From: Sclerotinia nivalis
Lineage: Eukaryota > Ascomycota > Leotiomycetes > Helotiales > Sclerotiniaceae
Assembly: GCA_029531795.1 (NCBI GenBank)
Contig: JAPEIS010000008.1
Span: 1,364,001-1,428,000 of the forward strand
Length of the DNA stretch: 64,000 nucleotides
Reading direction: 5' to 3'
Below are positions 12,851-26,400 of the stretch, in pieces. The notes under the pieces are model-generated. The model made no database searches. It was given only the letters and a program-made list of their open reading frames with translations, and had not been told where the DNA came from. Position 1 is the first letter of the stretch. Every line of letters begins with the position of its first letter. Both the position numbers and the translations under genes were made by a program.

Positions 12851-14129
12851 ATGCCGGGTATGAGGATGCGTATTCGAGGACCTGAAGGGACTTCCACCAT
12901 AAGTCTTCCCGACAATGCTAAAATTAGTGATCTCCTATCTGAAATCACTTCGAAAACATCACTCACCAATTTCGATATTAAATATGGTTATCCACCAAAA
13001 CCACTCCTCCTTTCCCAAAGCGAGCCTTCGTTACCTCTGAGCAAGTTGGACATTACATTGAATGGTGAACAACTCACAATAAGCTCAAGGGAAGAACGGA
13101 GGTCAGATGGATCACCAAAACTTGTTGTACCTTCTACTTCTTCTAAAACCTCATCTACTCCTCCGAAAGTGAAAGATACACAAACGGCAGAAGCGAAGTC
13201 GTTTTCTTTTTCTGGGATGCATGGCGATGTCAAGGCAACATCACAATCGAATTCGGCAAAATCAGCACCTCCTGTATCTCTTTCGCGTAAGAGGGGCATC
13301 GCTGGTGATGTACCCGAGGTTCCAATACCAGAACTTAACGCTACACTTGGTATTTCTCTCCACTAACTTCCATTTCATATCTTCCAGATCCATCTAGAAC
13401 CATCATCATTCATCTTACTAACTTCCTCCAGTCCTCCGTGTCATGCCCGATGATAATTCCTGTCTATTCCGAGCTTTTGGAACGGCCGTCCTCCCCGGTG
13501 ACGACCTTTCAATGCCCGAGCTTCGATCCGTCGTGGCCAGTACTATTCAAGGCAATCCCGAAATTTATAGCAAAGTCGTATTAGAACAAGAACCCGACGA
13601 CTATTGTCGATGGATTCAAACTCCTGATGCTTGGGGCGGTGCTATTGAGATGGGTATTTTGGCCGAGCAATTTGACATGGAGGTTGTTTGTATTGATGTT
13701 CAGGTATGTTATTCTTTTCCGATTTTGAATTTGTTCTTGCAATTCACACCAGAAACTTAATTCGGTCTTTAACCCCAATAACCAACACTAACTGACCCCA
13801 AGTCCCTCTCCATCCACAAATTCCACGAAAACGCCTCCAGACACCGATGCGTCCTAGTCTACTCCGGAATCCACTACGACATGCTAGCCCTTTCGCCCTC
13901 CTACTCAGGCCCTGAGAACGACATTCGAATATTTGATACTTCCGACGACACGATAATCGCCAAAGCAGTAGAATTATGTTCCAAATTAAAGGAAAAGCAT
14001 TATTTTACCGACACCGGAGGAATGGCTATTAAGTGTAAAGATTGCGGCGTGATTGTCCATGGAGAAGCGCAAGCGGCGAGTCATGCACAGCAAATGGGTC
14101 ATTATAATATGGCTGAGGTGGATACTTGA
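12851..14129 (+). CDS. OTU1: Ubiquitin thioesterase OTU1 (YOD1 family)
   Basis: Three exons (12851-13349, 13432-13703, 13803-14129) encode 365 residues. The first 80 residues form a UBX-like fold (MRIRGPEGTSTISLPDNAKI), which in this family binds Cdc48/p97. A low-complexity linker leads to the OTU protease domain with the catalytic block MPDDNSCLFRA (Asp-174, Cys-177) and YSGIHYDML carrying the catalytic His-281. The C-terminus holds a C2H2-type zinc finger (CKDC then SHAQQMGH, about residues 335-360). The enzyme trims ubiquitin chains from Cdc48 clients in ER-associated degradation. All three parts occur in the expected order, so the call is firm. Both introns have good donors (GTATTT, GTATGT) and branch points. 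Confidence 0.93.
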
Positions 14130-15056
14130 ACTTGTGGTTGTGGTTGTGGTTTTACGAGAGCGATGGAATGAATTATCAACTGAAGCTCACACGGCTTGTA
14201 AATATCAGGTAGCGTGAAGATGGATGGCCAGCTAATTGACTATTGGAACTTTAGATGAATGGAGATATAGAAGGAAGGTTAGCCAGACCGTGATGGATAA
14301 AATGCTTGCACAGGTCAAAACACGATAGATATAAAGGTGGTAAATATGCTAATTACAAAGTATATATTTACTCAATCTGACTCTTTTCGTCAAAAGCAGC
14401 TGTCAAACCAAGAATAAGTACCACCTCACAGAGATTAACATCAGGACATGTGATTTGAAGATCTTCTCAGGGTTCATAGCCAGTGCTGAAAGCACCAATA
14501 CCGATAATAATAATGCAGTAGAAGAAAGAAAATACCTAGGTGGATAAGAAGCTAGGGTAGATGGTACGGCTCGATAACGGGGCTTAAATGCAGATGTATG
14601 AGGGAAGAAGAAGGTCACTAGGAAATACATCATTTCATCAAGAGGAGGCCCATGAAATAAATTGCCCACAAAGCTCGGCTGGGGCTGATGTATGACTCTC
14701 CTCACTCAATCACAGCCCGGAAACTGAGATGTCACATTTCAGAGCCTTAGGTAACAAGTAAGAATGAATTGTGGTTGGGTGAACATGGCACTTGTATTCA
14801 TTGCTCCTAGACTTGAATTGTGACTTAGTAGGGACTTGATGAATGCTATGAATGCTATGACAGTTTAAGGCAGGAAGCTGCATGAAAATCTCTCTATTTC
14901 GTCCAATGGTTTATTGCTAATGCTATGCCGTGCTCGTGCTCTCGCTCTCGCTCTTGTTGAAACAGCTCATATGAAAAGCTACGTAGCGTCATTCTCATCA
15001 CCTCGTGAATTCATCCAAGACATCAATTGTACCACCTTTCTAAACCCTTGAATCGT
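14130..15056. other. Convergent intergenic region
   Basis: This 0.93-kb stretch separates the ends of OTU1 and the mitochondrial carrier. A 100-codon open frame at 14403-14705 on the minus strand shows no family resemblance and is not called. A CTCTCG-rich short run is present near 14935-14955. Confidence 0.6.
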
Positions 15057-16228
15057 CTAAGAGATCGCTCTCATGGTCATTTCCACCACCGCAAACGTTC
15101 CCGCACTGACTGGCATTGCCCTCAACAACGTAGGAAAAATGCCTTTCCAGAATCCTCTTGCGCCTTCCGCCCTCCATGTCTTCGCAAAGCAGTCCCTCAT
15201 CCCATTATACTTCATCTTCTCCCCAAACCCATCACTCTGCATCTTGCTTTTGACAACATCAAACGGATAACTAGCCAACCATAATGCTTCTCCAGCTAGA
15301 CCTCCATAAAGAGCAATTTTCCAGCTCGGAATATCTTTGCGTTCGATTTTGTTGCGGACTGCGTCGCTGTTCATCATGTATTCGAAAGAGAGGAACCATA
15401 CACCATAGGCTTGCGCTTCTCTCATAATGGTAACGGCTTCGCCGCGATAGAGACCTTTAAGAACACCTCCGTGTGCAGATAATTTTCGAACACAATCCAG
15501 GGGACCATTGTAGAGTCTTCCTGCACCGTGGGGTTGGGTTTGTAATCTAATTCTCACGTGTTCGATAGGACCAGAGATGCCCGAGTTGGCGATACCGGCA
15601 AAGGCACCGGCGGCATAGTATTGTGCATAGGAAAGGCCTGGGAATAGAGGATTGCGGGAAGCGTTGTAATTTTCAAGATAGCGACGGGCTTGGTGGAATG
15701 CTCCGAATTGGACGGAAACACAGGCTCCGATACCGATCAAAGGTGTAAGGGTGCCTTTGTAGAACGCAAGAGCACCTTCATTGCGGTAGATAGTTTGAGC
15801 CGCTTCGAGAGCATTTGCGTATTGCGTAGTGGTTTGGAGACGGACTTTGACTATGTCGAATGGTTGGCCTGGAAGGGGGTCAGATCATTTCGTCGTGTAG
15901 CGTTCGGTGTGTTATCCCCAGCTCATATAGCAAAGTCAAAGTAAGGATCTAGACTTGACATCAAGAACTATTATCTAGCTCATTGAACAGGGTATCAAAA
16001 TCCATATCAATGTCATCACTCGAAGACAATCCCATTTCCCAACAGATCCCCCTGTCCCCACGTGAACCACCCCAACCCCAAACCATAAACATTCATTACA
16101 TTAACCCCCAGCACGAAATCTGACTCACCCAATAGAACCTGAGCCACACCTCCAGCAGCCCCAGCAAATAAGTCTTTCAAGGTTCTCTTCAGTCCTCCTT
16201 CGTCCAGTTCCGCTGCTACGTCCGCCAT
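15057..16228 (-). CDS. Mitochondrial carrier family transporter, YMC1-like
   Basis: Two exons (16228-16129, 15868-15057) give 303 residues, the standard length for the SLC25 family. Three carrier repeats are visible, each with the signature PX[D/E]XX[K/R]: QPFDIVKVRLQ formed across the intron, GPIEHVRIRLQ, and YPFDVVKSKMQ. Six membrane helices are implied in the inner membrane. TLTPLIGIGACVSVQFGAF in the first repeat resembles the yeast YMC1/YMC2 branch, linked to glutamate or glycine uptake, and also carnitine carriers. The substrate cannot be read from sequence alone. The intron is 260 nt with a GTGAGT donor and CCAG acceptor. Confidence 0.88.
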
Positions 16229-16888
16229 TTCGTTCGTTTGTCTGTTCCTCTCCCCACAAAAGGCACGCTAACCTTCCTTTCCAACTGTTGCTTCTCCAAT
16301 TGGTCTATTAATCAATTATAAGTTGGTGGTTTAATAAGAGTGTAATTTAGTCAGCGACACAAAGCAGAAATCCGTATCGAGAGCAAAAAGAATTTCAATT
16401 GAATGGTTGACCCTTATGAAGTCGTTTGTTATCTACAAAGAAAAATGCACCAATTCGGGCTTGTCATCGGAGCCATAAGCTAGTGATGATGTGTTTTTCG
16501 CTTAGATACCGCTGATTGAATGCCTAGATATTGAGGCCTTTATGTATAATTCTGAATATCTATTATACAAAGGGCAGCTGAAATTTGGCTTTCCACGATT
16601 GCTGGTGTGTACATTTTGAATAATCACGTATCATCAGTCAATCTTCAACTATACAGGAAGTTTCTTTTCACATTCTCAAAATTTTCTCCAGTCTATGATT
16701 TAATATACAATTATGATTTTCGATTGGTATCATTGAGACATCGAGAAAAATCAAATGACGCCGAAGATAAAATGAGAATGAAGGAATGAATAGCATATTA
16801 CTACCCGATCAATTTATAAAGTAAAGTCTTCATACCTCCATCCAAAAGCAGCCAGGAGGCCGCTGCTGCGTAATGCCAATATTTACAT
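16229..16888. other. Intergenic region between two minus-strand genes
   Basis: It contains the promoter of the carrier gene and the 3' end of the GH72 gene. No gene or repeat is evident; the part 16560-16800 is AT-rich. Confidence 0.6.
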
Positions 16889-18754
16889 CTACAACATGAC
16901 CATACCAGCACCAGTCATTCCAGCAACCACGAGATAGGCACCCAACTGCAACAAGCCCAAGTCGAAACGTGGGACGATAGTAGCCCCAGCAGCACTTTTC
17001 TTGGTGGAGGTAGATGAGTGTGATGAGCTGCTTGTAGATCCAGTACCAGTTGGTGCGCTAGTAACAGTTCCAGTTCCCGCAGTCCCGGCTTGGCTCAAAA
17101 GAGTAGAGCACTGTGAGCTCTGAGAGCCAGCTTGAGTCTTAGCATTTCCGCTGAAGTCACAGGCAGTGGATGCCTTGCTCTGCCTTTGGTAGTATTGGTC
17201 AAAAACGAAAGACAACTGTTGAGCGCCCGTGCACATGGAGTAGGCACCATAAACTCCAGTGGTAGCGTTCTTTGAAATACCATCACAGGCGGCGCTGTCC
17301 AAGCCACAAACGTAGTCGAAGAGGTCGGCACTGGAGTTACCAGAGATACCGCTGTTGGCAACACAGGATAAGGAACTGACCATACATTCGCAAAGATCGG
17401 CGTTTGCGATAGGAGGAAGATTGCTAGATGCAGCCCAAGCGGTACCAGTTGCTGGGCATGCTTGTGCTACTGTGTTGGTAACTGTGTAAGAGGCAGAGTT
17501 GGTGGAGCTAGGAGTGGCGGAAGCCAATTGCTTCGAAAGGGCAGTGAAATCTGGAAGCTTGCTGACCGAATCTCCCGAGACGGATACGAGACCTAAATTT
17601 GGTTAGAATTTGCTTCGAAATAAATGGATCATATCTCACCATAATCGTTTGCCTCTTGGAAATACATGTAGACGATTCCACCGGACCAGACTTCGGTCAT
17701 CTGATCACCGTAGATTGCCCCGACCTCAGTGAATTCACGTGGTTGGACCACGTTGCAACCATACTCGGCAAAGAATGCAGGCACGGAGTAATTGGCAAAT
17801 TCGAGTGTTCGTTGATCATATCCTGACTTAGTAAAGGAAGAATCACCGCACCACGAGTAGATGTTGTAACCCCAGAAGTCGATGGCAGAATCTGCGTCAC
17901 CACAGTTGAAGTAGTGGGCCAAGTCAATTCGAATGTTGGCATCATCGTTGGTAGCATAACCAACACCGATGGTACGGTAGTTCTTAGTCTTGATATAAGC
18001 CTTCATATCACGGACGGCAGCTTTGACGAAAGCACTGGCGTCAGTGTTGTTGACATCGTTGGAGACCTCGTTACCGGCAAAGAAACCGAGGACGTTTGTG
18101 TACTGAGCCATGGCACTGGAAGACGGAAATGTTAGCAGACGGTCCCCGATAGCAACAGGTGCAGAAGCTCTGGCTTTGACATTGGTGCAGAAGACGGGGA
18201 ACATGGACATGGTAGTCAAATAGTTAACAAGTATAAGATACGTACTCAATAACACCGGCATAGGTGGCAAAGAGCTCAGTGTTCCATTCTGGGTCACTTC
18301 GATCAATAGAAGATGATGGGTTAGACAAATCTTGGATAACATAGATTCCAGCATCGTTAAGCAAGCCCATACAAACGGAATGATCCAAAGAGGAATTGAT
18401 AGCGTAGACACGAATGACATTGGTGCCAAGCTCCTGAAGAAGAGGGATATCACGCTTGCAGCCAGCTTCGTCTGCAAGAGGATCGCTGAAAGTAGCGCCG
18501 GATGTCGTGTTAGCGTTAACGTCTTGTTGATATGCTACACCACGAATGAAGAATTCGGTGCCATTCTCGTAGAAGAAATGGGAGCCCTGGTACATGGATG
18601 AGTATTTCAAGTCATTTTAAACAACGACGGGATGGAGGGATCCATGGCGTACCTTGATGACGATAGGGGGGAGATCAGCAGCGGCAGCAGACGACGCGAA
18701 AAGGGCGCCGGTCAATGCCACAGCAGCAGCTGAAGCAAAGCCAAAGGACTTCAT
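16889..18754 (-). CDS. GPI-anchored 1,3-beta-glucanosyltransferase (GH72+, Gas/Gel family)
   Basis: Four exons (18754-18653, 18586-18246, 18115-17640, 17592-16889) give 540 residues. A signal peptide (1-25, ending SSAAAA) precedes the GH72 domain, which opens with [15 protein letters not shown]. The acid/base Glu-164 sits in AGNEVSND and the nucleophile Glu-265 in FFAEYGC. A Cys-rich X8/CBM43 module follows (about 375-470, [18 protein letters not shown]), so this is the long GH72+ class. A Ser/Thr/Gly-rich linker and a C-terminal hydrophobic tail ([17 protein letters not shown]) mark GPI attachment. The enzyme cuts and rejoins beta-1,3-glucan outside the plasma membrane, remodelling the polymer made by FKS1, which lies next to it in opposite orientation. 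Which Gel paralogue it is cannot be decided here. Confidence 0.94.
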
Positions 18755-21700
18755 GATGCTAACTGGAATACCAATGTGTGTATGTTTTAATGTTGATTTT
18801 GGTGACGATAGATGGATGAGAAGTTATTTTTGATGAGATGAAATTTAAATGTCCAGTCCCATCCAAAGAGCGAGGTGGAAGGTAAGCCAGCAGGGTCGAA
18901 TCTAATTCCGTCTCAGATGAGTTTTAGGATAAGGAAGGAACGAGTGTATTGGTGATGTAATTTCTCTTCTCTAGCAGCGACTGCACTGCAGATGTCCTGG
19001 TTAAAAAAAAATAGAAAAGAAATAGATTTAACGAATGACTTGTTTTCGAAGTGGTTCGAAATGAAATATGGTTTTTGGTTTTTGATTTTTGATTTTACTT
19101 GAAGATTAGAAAAATGACAAATGAGTGTCGAGAAGTTATGGACGTTACGGGATTAACAATGTCGCATTAAGTGTGGCAAAGAGATTTGGATCTAGGAACA
19201 ATTTAGGGGATCCGGGAAAAATGATTCAATGGGATAAATTTGGGAGTGGAGATGTACGAAGGAAGGTCGGGTACTAAGTTCCTCCTGTTCCCGTGTTCCT
19301 GGTTAAAGAGATTAGATTGGGTGGTTTTTGAGTGTTTTGAGTGTTTTGGGTGTGTTTTTTTTGGGTCTCTTAGAGTCTCTTAGAGTCTCTCAGAGTTACC
19401 TAATCAAGTTATAAAAAAAGAATTACTTCTCGAAAGGAAAAAAGGAAAAACAAAAATATGAAAAGGAACGAAACGTGCCGATCGATATACGAGCAGTGGA
19501 ATTTGATCCAATGATATTAGAAGATTTGTTCGTATTTCATGTGAATTTGGAATTCTTGACCAGGTGTTGGATAATGATTCGTAAGTTCGTTACGTGCAAG
19601 TACCTAAGCAAAGTACCCTGTTTTTGATTGATGAATGAATGGAATGGAATGAAATGAAATGAAATGATACGAAAATAAAATCAAATAAAATCACTACCAC
19701 TACCACTACCACTACCACTACCACTACCACTGCCACTACCACTGCCACCAACAACAACCTCAACTCACACGCTTTAGAACTTACTCTAGGTACCTACCTA
19801 TCTATACCTATAGTCCGTAGATCAGCTGACTGATTCCAGCGATTCATGAGGCATTTTGAACAAAGTCTAAACATACAGAGTAGTACTCCATAAAACCTTA
19901 CCTAAAACATGATAGCTATTTGCCTGGGATATTGGTTGATCTTAATTTGAATACTTCTGGAAGCACAGCCCCAACTAATAAATTAAGGAGTGATACTTCT
20001 ATTGTATGTATGGTTCGAGATTCGGCTGTTGAGAAAATGAGATTTGTACTTACTCTGTAGAAAGGTTGTAGCTGGCTGTAGTATTTGGAAATCATTACCC
20101 ACCAAGAACGCACTATATCAATTGAGAGAAATTGTATGAAATTCATTCACTATGAAATATCACAGCTCCCGTTCCAAGTTCCAACAAATCAATCAGTATG
20201 TACCAAGCTGTAAAGAAGCTCGTATCCACATACGTATTCCTGTATGTAATGATCAACGGTGCCACTCCTTCCCAACTCCAAATAACTATAATGCTGCAAA
20301 ATGGATGTTGCACTCTTGTATCACCTCCGAAACCAACCCGAGGTCAATCAATTCCAATATCGTTTGCGGCTTTCATCACATATTATAATTGAGATAAACC
20401 CTTCCGTTAAACAACTAACAACTATCTTCTCGAAATACGTTTTGGTGCACTCACTGCCTTTAGAGATTGGCTGAATCTAATACGAGGAGGCATGCTCAAT
20501 CCTGATAGGGAGTGGAAGATGGCTATACACAATTTTTCTATCGAACTTTTCTGATACTGATCCAACCTTTACCCTATAGTAACCTATCAGCCATCAATCA
20601 TAGCCTTGCAAGTCCGGATGCATTTCGTGGCTCATTCATCGCCACCCAAAAGTTGAAACATTCTCTGATCTATTTTGGGACAGGTACGAATCAAGAAAAA
20701 ACTAGCCAGGTCAGTTTTTCTCTTTTGTTGATGGTTCCAACTTCTAACTCTCACTAGTATTGTGAAGCTGTCGGGACCCCGGGAATCTAACATGAAAAAA
20801 AAAGGACGATAATAGTGGCCGAGTAGTTAATGACCATGCTTGTTACGTTAGTCTAGCGGCGTAGGGGAAAAAATCAATTACTTCAATGCGAGGATTCAAA
20901 GCACTTACAACGACTGGAAACTCGACTGGAAATTCGTCGAAAGACATTGGATTTTAAATCCTATGGAAATCCTATGGTAATTCAAACGTCACACTTTACC
21001 ATGTAATTCAAACCGAGTGTCTGCTGCTTTTGCAGGAAATTAACAGACGCAGTACAATTTCAAAGAACCGCTACATCCTTTTAAGCTTCAGATCTTTATG
21101 TGGACAAACAAATAAAAAGTGGTCAGCTATCCTGGATTCCTGGTCCATTTGCGAAAGTATCATTCATGCATGCACCGCCTGTTTTTCCCGCTCCCTGTGG
21201 CACAATACCCACTCAGCACTAAGATCAGTTGCCGTTTTAACCCCCTTTTTACCGTTTAGAAGAAGATTGTCTCGTTCCACCCGGGATATGGTTGACCCGT
21301 CATCAATGACTTCACCACCTAGGAGTCTCAAAGTTATCCAGTTCATGTAGATATTCGATGACTGTGATGGCCCGTTGGACAATTTGATAAAGAGAGACAG
21401 AATCATTGATGTCGAGATGGTCGAGACAATCGAGATTATGATCTGGAATTAAGATGAAGCTTTCGGAGTAAATATAATTAAGAATGATGCAGATAAAAAA
21501 TTGTTATGGATACATCCCTTCTTGCTAAGGCCAAAATGACAGGGGCGAGAGGGGTGACGATGCTGTGCCATGATAATCGATAATCCATGACCTTCTTCCT
21601 CTAGAAATCTGATGGAAGGGCAAGAACATGACTATTATAGGGCACTGTGATGTCGATAACGCCTGTGGGTATGAAGATAGGACAAGTTTTTTGCTTTTGA

Positions 21701-23464
21701 CTTGATTTGGGAAGGAAAAGACGCCATCAAGTAGTCTGATGGAAATGAACAAATTCCATATTTATCCATCGACTTTCTGGAAGCTTGTGCTAGGTCTCAG
21801 GTGAGAAGCTCCAGCTGTAATAGTACCAGTAAATATATCCACAGGAGCCCAGTTACTTTGCGTGCCCCTGAATTAGCATTTGCCGAACACAGCGATGATA
21901 ATGCACACATTGAATTAAATTAATGAATTTAATGAAAAGAAAAAAAGGAAACGCACCGAGCCTTAAAAGCAGCAAGTAGAAATACTACTTTGATAGTTGT
22001 CTTCATACTTGTTCCCTGGTACTATCCAGACTCTAGAACTTTCCCCTCCCGATCAAATCAATTGTCAGCATTATCTCTCCTGAGTTTTGTAATAGACGAG
22101 TCAATCCAACTCAAACACAACCAATCCAAAGCTTCCAAGTTCCATTCATCATCCCTAGCTCAATGCAAACCTTCTAAATATCTATATTTATTCTAGAAAT
22201 AGATCTAAACTTAATGAGGCAGCATTCTTTTACTCCCTTCATTCCCCAAGATTATCTCAATAATGCTTTACTTAGGACTTGTAGACCCAACATATGAATC
22301 AAATGGACCAGTTGAAAGCTTGAAGCTACCACATAGAAACAGCCCACTCAAGCCAGGCCTCTTTCGCCTCTTTCTTTTTCTCACTACTGTATTGTAATGT
22401 CATTTTCCTCTTCCCCGAAGCTAGATTTCGACTTTCACTGTGTCTATTTGGGCTTGTCTTGTAGATCCACTCAAATTCATATCTCATCATTGATGAAAAC
22501 AACCTCTCTTTCCCCCCCGCCCCCATCCCGAAAAATAATACCTACCACCCCGTCTTAGTGCCAAGTTGATTTATAACGAACCTAAATCGAGTTTCCTTCT
22601 CTAAAATCCTTCTTCCTCCTTTTTCACAACTTTTTCACTCTCTTCTCTTCTCCGGCCCGATCTCTCATTCTTGGGAAAGATCACACATAGACAAAATATA
22701 CCAACATCTTTGAAATAGAATCTCAAGAAAGGAGGTTCTTTTCTCAGAGTGGTTTTCATCTTTCATTCTTGTTTATTACTTTTGTTTGTAAACTGGATAT
22801 TATTGTCACTTCAACATTCGTTCTCAGCACTTGTCTTTCCCCTGTTTAACGCGACAGTAATCAGATTAGTTCGACTTCGTAGGAAGGACAACCAGCCAAC
22901 CAGCCGCCCCTAACAAATCAACAATACCAAAGCAGCGGCGAACGAATCACCGAAAATTAAAAGGGGGGAAAAAAAAGAGAATTTCACCACATTTGGCTTC
23001 CTTCTCAAATCATCAACATATTTACTTTAATTGAAGAGTCACTCTTTACAGCTCATTCGATTTTTTCGAGAAAAAAAACTTTATTTTCGGAAAGGCCAAG
23101 TTCTTGTAACTTCATTTATTCAATTCATCCCCACGAAAGGTTTCCAGCTACGACGAACTATTCGCCTTTCTTAATTTACACTACGGCCATCAATTGTGAC
23201 CGCATCTCAAGCATTTTTGTCCAGCACGTTTTCGATTCAAGGACTTCACCGGAATCATTCACTCTTCCAATGTGCCTTTAATTTGTGAGTTTTAAATCCA
23301 TTCTCCTTGATTCACCTGCAATTGTCACACGCCAGCCACGGCGGTCGGACACGGCGGAGTCGAAGTAGGATACTTCTTACATACGCGCTCAGTTCATCCG
23401 TGATAAACCATTCGAATCTCAGTGTTAACGTTCCATCTGCCAGTAAATAATTTAGAACGCAATC
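18755..23464. promoter_or_regulatory. 4.7-kb divergent upstream region shared by the GH72 gene and FKS1
   Basis: No supported gene lies in this stretch; the longest open frames (about 105 codons) lack any recognisable motif. It holds a 10-bp repeat TTAGAGTCTC near 19375-19395, a run of about ten ACTACC-type hexamers (19691-19750), and ATGGA/AATGAA runs near 19628-19670. The last 900 bp before FKS1 (22560-23464) are pyrimidine-rich and probably include a long 5' UTR. Both flanking genes are cell-wall genes, so large shared regulatory regions are plausible. Specific factor sites cannot be assigned from inspection. Confidence 0.5.
19691..19750. repeat. (ACTACC)n microsatellite with ACTGCC variants
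   Basis: A short array of hexamer units ACTACC with two ACTGCC variants toward the right end. It is non-coding and lies in the GH72/FKS1 intergenic region. Confidence 0.85.
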
Positions 23465-26400
23465 ATGTCGGGACACCCACCACCACAAGGTGGTCAATAC
23501 GACGAAGGCTACGGCCATCAACCGGGCAATACCGATTCTTATTACCAAGATGAGCACGGAGGACAACAATATTATGACAATAATGGTGGCTACGAACAGG
23601 GCCACGGGGCTCATCAGCAAGAAGGTGCTGAAGGATACTATGATGAATCGTAAGTGGCTTGAATATTTTCTGGATGGATTGGAAGCTGATTGCAGTTTAT
23701 AGAGGCTACTACAATGCTGATGCCAACAATCCATATCAACAAGAGGGAGGGTACTACGAAGGTGGTGAGCAGCCCCAAGACCAATATCAAGATGAATTCT
23801 ACAACGACCAGTACTATGATCAGGGGGGTGCAGCCGGCGGTGAGGCACCCCAAGCTAAACGTCGAGGCGATTCGGAAGAGGATTCCGAGACCTTCAGCGA
23901 CTTTACCATGAGATCAGACATGGCTCGAGCCACCGACATGGATTACTATGGACGCGGTGATGAGGGATCCAATAGCTACAATGAGAGTCAAATGGGTGGT
24001 CGTGGTTACAGACCACCGTCTTCGCAGGTTTCATATGGCGGTAATAGATCCTCCGGAGCATCAACGCCAAATTACGGCATGGACTACAACAACGTTCTTC
24101 CAGCTGGACAGCGATCTAAGGAGCCATATCCTGCCTGGACCTCCGACGCTCAAATTCCTCTGTCAAAAGAAGAAGTTGAGGACATTTTCCTGGATTTGAC
24201 AGCCAAGTTTGGTTTCCAGCGTGATAGCATGAGAAACGTTTACGATCATTTGATGACTCTGCTCGATTCGAGAGCTTCGCGTATGACCCCAAATCAAGCC
24301 CTTCTGTCACTCCACGCAGATTATATCGGTGGTGACAATGCCAACTACCGAAAGTGGTATTTTGCTGCTCATCTCGATTTGGATGATGCGGTGGGATTCG
24401 CCAACATGAAACTTGGCAAAGGAGATCGTCGTACTCGCAAAGCCCGCAAAGCAGCCAAGGTAGCAGCAGCAGATCCTCAAAACGAGGCGCAAACGCTTGA
24501 GCAAATGGAGGGTGATAACAGTCTCGAAGCTGCGGAGTACAGATGGAAGACTCGTATGAACCGAATGTCCCAACATGACCGAGTTCGTCAATTGGCTCTC
24601 TACCTTCTCTGTTGGGGTGAAGCCAACCAGGTTCGATTCATGCCCGAAGTTCTCTGCTTCATTTTCAAATGTGCAGATGACTACCTCAACTCTCCTGCCT
24701 GCCAAAACTTGGTTGAACCAGTGGAGGAATTCACATTCCTCAACAACATTATAACGCCTCTTTACCAATACTGCAGAGATCAAGGATATGAAATTCAAGA
24801 CGGCAAGTATGTTCGACGAGAACGGGATCACAATGAGATTATCGGATACGATGATTGCAACCAACTGTTTTGGTACCCCGAAGGTATTGAGAGAATCGTC
24901 ATGGAAGATAAGTCTCGCTTGGTGGATCTCCCTATTGCGGAACGTTATCTCAAACTCAAGGATGTCAACTGGAACAAGGTCTTTTTCAAAACGTATCTCG
25001 AAACTCGTTCTTGGTTCCACATGTTGGTCAACTTCAATCGCATCTGGGTTATCCATATCAGTGCCTTCTGGTTCTTTACTGCTAAGAATTCGCCAACCCT
25101 CCTGGAAAAGAATTACAAACAACAGGAGAACAATCAGCCTCCTGCCTCTGCGCAGTGGTCTGCAGTTGCCTTGGGTGGTGCAGTTGCAAGTCTTATTATG
25201 GTCGTCGCTACAATCTGTGAATGGTCCTACGTTCCCCGTCGATGGACAGGTGCTCAACATTTGACCAAGAAACTGTTGTTCCTCATCGCTGTTCTCATTA
25301 TCAATGTCGCCCCCAGTGTTTACATTTTCATCATCCCCAACACACAAGAGACGAAGATTGCTTTGATTTTGGGCATTGTCCAGTTCTTCATCGCCCTGAT
25401 CACATACTTCTTCTTCTCGATTATGCCCATGGGAGGACTGTTTGGTAGTTACTTGACCAGGAACTCCAGACAGTACGTTGCTAGTCAGACCTTTACTGCC
25501 AGCTATCCTCGTCTGACTGGTAATGATATGTGGATGTCTTACGGTCTCTGGATCACTGTGTTCGGAGCTAAACTTGCTGAATCCTACGTCTTCTTGACCT
25601 TGTCCTTCCGTGATCCTATCAGATACTTGGACAGCATGGAAATCACTTACTGTGCTGGCGATGCTCTTTTTGGCGATGTTCTCTGCAAATTACAGCCCAA
25701 GATTCTCCTTGGTCTAATGTTCGTCACCGATCTTACGTTGTTCTTCTTGGATACTTTCATGTGGTACATTTTGATGAACGCCATCTACTCAGTCGCTCGA
25801 TCCTTCTACCTTGGTGTTTCCATCTGGACACCATGGAGAAATATCTTCTCGCGTTTGCCAAAGCGTATCTATTCCAAGGTTCTCGCCACGACTGATATGG
25901 AAATCAAGTACAAGCCAAAGGTACTCATCTCTCAGATCTGGAACGCTATTGTCATTTCCATGTACAGAGAGCATCTCCTTGCTATCGACCACGTCCAGAA
26001 GCTTCTCTACCATCAAGTTCCTTCCGAACAAGAAGGCAAGAGAACTCTTCGAGCGCCAACCTTCTTCGTCTCACAGGAAGATCACTCTTTCAAGACCGAG
26101 TTTTTCCCAAGCCAGAGTGAGGCCGAGCGTCGTATCTCTTTCTTCGCTCAATCTTTATCAACTCCTATTCCGGAACCACTTCCGGTCGATAACATGCCAA
26201 CCTTCACTGTCATGATTCCGCATTACGGAGAGAAGATTTTGTTCTCCCTGCGTGAAATTATTCGTGAAGACGAGCCATACTCCCGCGTTACTATGCTTGA
26301 GTACTTGAAGCAATTGCACCCTCACGAGTGGGATTGCTTCGTGAAGGATACCAAAATTCTTGCAGACGAGACCTCACAATTTAATGGCGATTACGAAAAG

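Noticed and set aside
20813..20900. Stretch GTGGCCGAGTAGTTAATG resembling the D-arm of a serine or leucine tRNA
   Set aside because: No matching acceptor stem, the D-stem pairs poorly, no convincing anticodon stem and no GTTCRAATC T-loop at the right distance. A covariance-model tRNA scan would settle it.
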